Below, in pieces: positions 16,501-18,899 of a stretch of DNA of 18,899 nucleotides. Below the pieces are notes generated by a model. The model saw only the letters and a list, made by a program, of their open reading frames with translations, was not told the DNA's origin and did not search any database. The position numbers and the translations under genes are program-made. The first letter of the stretch is position 1; each line of letters opens with the position of its first letter. The stretch is from JAGOQQ01 sp031973235 (GTDB taxonomy: Bacteria; Patescibacteriota; Minisyncoccia; Phycocordibacterales; UBA9973), in contig DALYDM010000012.1 in NCBI GenBank assembly GCA_031973235.1, forward strand, positions 1 to 18,899. Reading direction: 5' to 3'.

Positions 16501-16612
16501 GCGCAACTGGAACAAGTGGTACTGTATATGCTGAAACCATTGAAAAAACAACCAAAAGATTGATCGCTTTCCAAGTGAGTGTTTTCTTTACACTTTTTGA
16601 AAAAATATTCAT
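13511..16612 (-). CDS. Large LAQTG-anchored surface protein with cysteine-rich repeats
   Basis: A 1033-residue secreted protein. A signal peptide ends near residue 39 (ARA before EE). A Ser/Asp/Glu low-complexity stretch spans about 43-107. The first folded region (about 130-330) opens with Cys-containing segments and SIRVCKAIFDEKG. A Gal-binding-like region (340-495, with WIWNA and LAADNQFKAWLN) follows. Three cysteine-rich repeats of the CGDG...GEECDGG...C type (506-536, 710-742, 925-950) resemble DUF4215/Myxococcus-type repeats. They alternate with a second beta-rich region (540-700) and a DUF642-like module starting LISNGGFESP (748-910). A Gly/Ser linker leads to LAQTG (1000-1004), a membrane helix and RRKEDKK, a standard sortase signal. 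Probable role is surface display or adhesion (inference). It is flanked by terminators and has its own promoter. Confidence 0.9.
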   Translation of the reverse strand: MNIFSKSVKKTLTWKAINLLVVFSMVSAYTVPLVPVARAEEASVSDSDTVRESQSDSSSDSVSDTHNSDEDTSEVRDDSSASNEESDTSVSDDQNSPSDLEENNQSENGEVLGDVNNEVSSVAKSSEASMTHSCDDKDLTSEQKKDCDDEDPIAGSIRVCKAIFDEKGTLNSEVPSGITFTIPWLSNSDFGPAAVIATPASAVFTTPLTLNADLFDGSGEFGTDGINDSQCITYSNLAFSTIQNSGYFYGEESISNTDGWSAPKYNDKHGLSNPGGLDVYDGTLFDGNLENNAGRDEKRDGHITLTMSAPVIGDAHTRTLVVANTYSTPIEQCENPISTTYHLKSDTSAIVKETGLNAVATFVHGAWTSIPGATWIWNAFHVETPLVNETKTFKQYFLTPSDPVDGVVTSATLTLAADNQFKAWLNKDNGNATLLEDATEFNYGATKTHVFTNGELNYFNNGGNYLEVEVTNMAGDQNPESNPAGTVYQLDYTVESCGDEDPAPTCGDGIINQTSEECDGGENCTEQCTLEDDGECIPEPLMARVVIENFANTNKFGFGGNGDASSNVFVGGTTSIASGTWFPLNVVDPVMEGNYDNVPGVAVQRYADNKLRVLIQSQFTQQQGNREHVDGYVELSNGTILSLENDLSGNNKVERPTDGSYSPFPYSPTNDEYWMADGNAHFWFSTDSADDAFYVHYEPTEQCVDENPQCGNDVVEEGEQCDGGENCTEQCTFEDDNENPICNPEINLISNGGFESPIVTGNGGDWEIVANLTSGLDWIAEYISLNPNPGLELQAGYSSWTPKEGDQFAELDGNESTKIYQDIPTVIGQTYTIGYSFSPRPGVASNMLSVSVDGAEVDTQSQDGTSLTNTSWTDDSVSFVATSATTRVAFVNTDTSDSLGTFVDSVSVRCVEDDDGGNGGEGESCGDGVLDEGEACDAGPDGSSTCSTSCTVIEETDGGSNGGGSSGGSSSRSGSRGTSSNTGEVLGEKTADGEVLGATLAQTGIDFSPISFVALVALMIFILARRKEDKKLA
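14407..14452 (-). repeat. 46-bp direct repeat in the surface gene, copy A
   Basis: This copy and 15016-15061 match at 44 of 46 bases. They encode the core of two cysteine-rich repeats (GGENCTEQCT followed by L or F and EDD). Such near-identity in DNA, not only in protein, points to recent duplication or gene conversion within the gene. Confidence 0.8.
15016..15061 (-). repeat. 46-bp direct repeat in the surface gene, copy B
   Basis: Second copy of the repeat at 14407-14452, differing at two positions (A/G near the 5' end and G/A near the 3' end as read on the plus strand). Confidence 0.8.
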
Positions 16613-16703
16613 ACAAAATTATTTTTAAAATATTAATGATTCAAACAAAACATTTCTAACACCAAAAACTCACATACTTGACCAAAGTACATATATACTC
16701 ACA

Positions 16704-16731
16704 ATTCTATCATTAAAAGAACTTTTGTCAA
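16704..16731 (-). promoter_or_regulatory. Promoter of the surface-protein gene, with long leader
   Basis: Minus-strand TTGACA (16726-16731), 16-base spacer, TAGAAT (16704-16709). Transcription should start near 16697, leaving an AT-rich leader of about 85 bases before the ATG at 16612. No Shine-Dalgarno sequence precedes the ATG. The leader is much longer than those of the other genes here. Confidence 0.6.
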
Positions 16732-16759
16732 CTAATTCGCATGACTCATTTTGACACAA

Positions 16760-16784
16760 GAAAAGGAGGTATTACCTCCTTTTC
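16760..16784 (-). terminator. Terminator after the DUF5661-like gene
   Basis: Stem of 11 bp (16760-16770 paired with 16774-16784) with a tight 3-base loop, arms AAAAGGAGGT and ACCTCCTTTT. It lies 6 bases beyond the stop codon of the gene at 16790. Confidence 0.8.
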
Positions 16785-16789
16785 AAATA

Positions 16790-17047
16790 TTACTTTCCTG
16801 CTTCTCTCTCCATTTTGCTCAGTCTTGAATAATAGTCAGGAATCTCCTTTAAATGTGCCCATGCTATCTTGCCTGTCTCGCTCAAATCGTCATGTGTTAT
16901 ATCAGTTTCCTTGTCTCGTTGTCCGTGTTCTAATTCAATGCTAAGTCCAATTCGAAACTGTTCAATATCAATTTCCGAAAAACTAATACCTATTTTTTCA
17001 CCAACCGATCGCGCTTCTTCATATGAAAACTCTTTTCCCTCTTTCAT
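16790..17047 (-). CDS. Small DUF5661-like protein
   Basis: An 85-residue soluble, acidic and helical protein. The pattern EEARSVGEKIGI...FRIGLSIELEHGQRD...ITHDDLSETGKIAWAHLKEIPDYYSRLSKME matches my memory of the DUF5661 family: a GL-x-VELEHG core, then a T-x-DD...TGKIA-x-AHL-x-E-x-PDYY-x-RL end. That family has no known function. The gene begins 3 bases after the stop of the secreted 184-residue protein, so the two are co-transcribed. A terminator follows immediately. No signal peptide or membrane segment is present. Confidence 0.78.
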   Translation of the reverse strand: MKEGKEFSYEEARSVGEKIGISFSEIDIEQFRIGLSIELEHGQRDKETDITHDDLSETGKIAWAHLKEIPDYYSRLSKMEREAGK

Positions 17048-17050
17048 AAA

Positions 17051-17605
17051 TTATTTGTTTGTATCAATAAAATTTATGTCACCAGGAATTGCAAACTTTG
17101 ACTCATCTGCAACCCACGGTGCACACGAATATTCTAAATTCTGCATATATTCATTTCCCACAGAATCATTACTTACTGGTTTTGCATTTTCAACAATTTT
17201 AGCTTTGAATCCTGTCTTTGCCATGTCGGTCCAAGTATAGATAAATGTTCCATCTGATATCATGGTTGAATTTATTTTCATATTCACCTGAGGAACCGTA
17301 CTTGTAAACTCTCCACGAATTTTAGCTCCTGCCACATACACTGTCCCAATACTCTCTGCAATAGAAACAGAGTGAGCAACAGAACATTTATAGGATCCAG
17401 TTTTTTTAGCTAGATCAAAAAAAGTACCCTTAAAAGTGAAAGGTTCTGCTTGAGCAACAGACTCTTCTGTTCCTTTTACTTCACTGGTATTACTACTCAA
17501 TGAAGACGTGTCTGATGCAGTATATGTTGAGTCTTTCTTAACAAATGTCATATACCCACCAACAGCGACAGCACCCAAAAGCACAAATGTGATGATTGCT
17601 TTCAT
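17051..17605 (-). CDS. Secreted or membrane-anchored protein, function unknown
   Basis: A 184-residue protein with an N-terminal hydrophobic helix (residues 3-22) that acts as signal or anchor, with no lipobox Cys. A Ser/Thr-rich linker (25-50) is followed by a compact beta-rich domain (about 55-175). That domain contains GSYKCSV, GTVYVAGAKIRGEF and ISDGTFIYTWTD, a strand pattern somewhat like LolA/LppX-type antiparallel sheets, but this is only a fold guess. Two Cys (74 and 161) could form a disulfide outside the membrane. It follows the flavoprotein gene by 43 bases and is coupled to the DUF5661-like gene by a 3-base gap. I do not recognise a named family. Confidence 0.75.
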   Translation of the reverse strand: MKAIITFVLLGAVAVGGYMTFVKKDSTYTASDTSSLSSNTSEVKGTEESVAQAEPFTFKGTFFDLAKKTGSYKCSVAHSVSIAESIGTVYVAGAKIRGEFTSTVPQVNMKINSTMISDGTFIYTWTDMAKTGFKAKIVENAKPVSNDSVGNEYMQNLEYSCAPWVADESKFAIPGDINFIDTNK

Positions 17606-17648
17606 AAATTACATATATTAACTATATACTTCACAGTGTACTATAATT

Positions 17649-18896
17649 TTACGCATTTGTACCTGCCACATATCCAGTAGTCCAACAAAGTTGAAGTGAA
17701 TATCCTCCACTCGGTCTGTTGATGTGGAGCAAATCGCCAGTAACAAAAAGATTATCAAATTTTTTTGAACGCATAGTTTTAGTATCTATTTCTTTCAAAT
17801 CTATTCCACCATCAGAAACTACCGCTCGGTCATATCCCATAAGACCTTTGATTGACACGGGAAGTGCTTTCAATAAATCAACGAGTTTTTTACGATAAAC
17901 TTTTGTTACGCTGTGTACTTTTGTGTCTGGATCAATTCCTTTCGCAAGTGTCAAAATCGCATCTGATGTTCCCTCAGGAGCAATCTCTTTAAACACATTT
18001 TTAAGTGCCTTATTTTTATGTGCATCAAAAAGTTTAATCATTCGATCTTCAAGCGCTCCATGATCTGTATCTGGAAATGCATCAATTTTTGCGACAACCT
18101 CACCTTTGTGAAGTAAGTCCCCGACATTTTTTGCACTATTTAATATAAGTGGTCCAGAAAGTCCAAAATGTGTAAACAATATTTTTCCAGTTTTTGAAAA
18201 CTGCTTTACTCCTTCAACATAAAACGTAATTTTCATAAACGACAAAGAAACACCCGCAAGAGACTTCACCCATCCATCTTTTACTGCAAGTGGAACAATG
18301 TGCGGAGTTGGATTCATAATTGTATGACCAAGATCTTTCAACCATTTGAATCCATCACCAGTAGAACCAGTCTCTGGGTGTGACACACCACCAGTGGCGA
18401 AAATAAACGATGTTGCCTGATATTCATTTCCACCTGCCAAAACTCCACGGATTTTTCCTTCTTCTGTTGCAATCTTCACGACGGGTGACGAAGTCTTGAT
18501 AGTGACATGTCCCTCGCGAAGATATTTTTCCATTACCTTAAATACATCAAAAGCTTTTTGTGTATGTGGGAACGCACGCTTGCGTGCCTCAACAACAAGA
18601 GGCAGTCCTCGTGATTCAAAAAAAGTAAATGTATCTTTTATTCCAAATTGCGAAAAAGGTGAATACAAAAAAGCCGCACCCTTACCATAGTGCTTCAAAA
18701 GTGCATGAGTGTCATACTCAGCATTGGTCACATTACAACGACCACCTCCAGTGATCTTGAGCTTCTCGCCGAGTTTTGGATTTTTTTCGAGGAGTAAAAC
18801 TTTCTTGCCAAGCTCTCCTGCGCGACCAGCTGCCATAAGCCCCGATGATCCACCGCCCACGACAATTACATCATAGTGTTCAATCTTTTTTGCCAT
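17649..18896 (-). CDS. HI0933/YhiN-family FAD-dependent oxidoreductase
   Basis: A 415-residue flavoprotein, complete, with its ATG 3 bases from the right edge. An N-terminal Rossmann motif (VVGGGSSGLMAAGRA, glycines 14-19) binds the ADP part of FAD. The family signature ITGGGRCNVTN is at residues 48-58. TGGVSHPETGSTGDG lies in the middle, and VTGDLLHINRPSGGYSLQLCWTTG closes the FAD site at the C-terminus. Length is typical for HI0933 (BaiN/YhiN) proteins, whose physiological substrate is unknown in most bacteria. No terminator is seen between it and the next gene, so they may share a transcript. Its own promoter lies outside the window. Confidence 0.9.
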   Translation of the reverse strand: MAKKIEHYDVIVVGGGSSGLMAAGRAGELGKKVLLLEKNPKLGEKLKITGGGRCNVTNAEYDTHALLKHYGKGAAFLYSPFSQFGIKDTFTFFESRGLPLVVEARKRAFPHTQKAFDVFKVMEKYLREGHVTIKTSSPVVKIATEEGKIRGVLAGGNEYQATSFIFATGGVSHPETGSTGDGFKWLKDLGHTIMNPTPHIVPLAVKDGWVKSLAGVSLSFMKITFYVEGVKQFSKTGKILFTHFGLSGPLILNSAKNVGDLLHKGEVVAKIDAFPDTDHGALEDRMIKLFDAHKNKALKNVFKEIAPEGTSDAILTLAKGIDPDTKVHSVTKVYRKKLVDLLKALPVSIKGLMGYDRAVVSDGGIDLKEIDTKTMRSKKFDNLFVTGDLLHINRPSGGYSLQLCWTTGYVAGTNA

Positions 18897-18899
18897 TAC

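Noticed and set aside
16764..16770. Perfect AGGAGGT resembling a ribosome-binding site
   Set aside because: It is the stem of the terminator at 16760-16784, and the plus-strand frame after it is antisense to a DUF5661-like gene.
17606..17648. Promoter in the gap before the 184-residue protein gene
   Set aside because: The gap is AT-rich with several TATA-like hexamers, but none has a convincing -35 and fitting spacing, so I did not call one.

Overview
The window looks like a chromosomal segment from a small-genome, AT-rich, ultra-compact bacterium of the Candidatus Patescibacteria (CPR) type. That is an inference from gene content and style, since no rRNA or marker tree is available: RNase J with a basic N-terminal tail, a membrane-anchored peptide-binding protein without permeases, a sortase with its LAxTG substrate, CAP and HtrA proteins held by membrane segments, a DUF5661-like protein, and intergenic gaps of 3 to 177 bases. 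TGA is a stop here (the M3 peptidase ends in TGA inside an ATGA overlap), which argues against the Gracilibacteria/SR1 code.

Layout. Bases 1-207 (minus) hold the start of a secreted protein cut by the window edge, divergent from a plus-strand run at 311-6153: secG, an oligopeptide-binding protein, RNase J, an MFS transporter and an RluF-like pseudouridine synthase. This run ends at a bidirectional terminator (6136-6163). Everything from 6166 to 18896 is on the minus strand. In transcription order it is: HI0933-type flavoprotein, a secreted 184-residue protein and a DUF5661-like protein; terminator; a 1033-residue LAQTG surface protein; terminator; class-E-like sortase, a membrane-anchored protein with a DNA polymerase I thumb-like segment, and a CAP-domain protein; terminator; M3 oligopeptidase, an iron-sulfur-less MutY-like glycosylase and an HtrA protease; terminator; and a 230-residue unknown gene.

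How it works together. Much of the window concerns the cell envelope: export (SecG), peptide capture (binding protein), peptide breakdown (M3), envelope protein quality control (HtrA), and surface display (sortase plus LAQTG substrate, CAP protein). The regulatory layout is also distinctive. No convincing Shine-Dalgarno sequence precedes a gene. Several promoters sit so close to the ATG that the mRNA should be leaderless. Terminator hairpins overlap stop codons, and in one place the next gene's -35 box overlaps the hairpin. No tRNA, rRNA, CRISPR array, insertion sequence or gene-free stretch above 300 bases was seen; the longest gap, 16613-16789, holds a terminator, a promoter and an apparent 85-base leader.

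The most unusual item is the 207-residue protein at 12202-12825. Its N-terminus reads like the thumb segment of family A DNA polymerase, cut from the enzyme and joined to a coiled coil and a membrane anchor.
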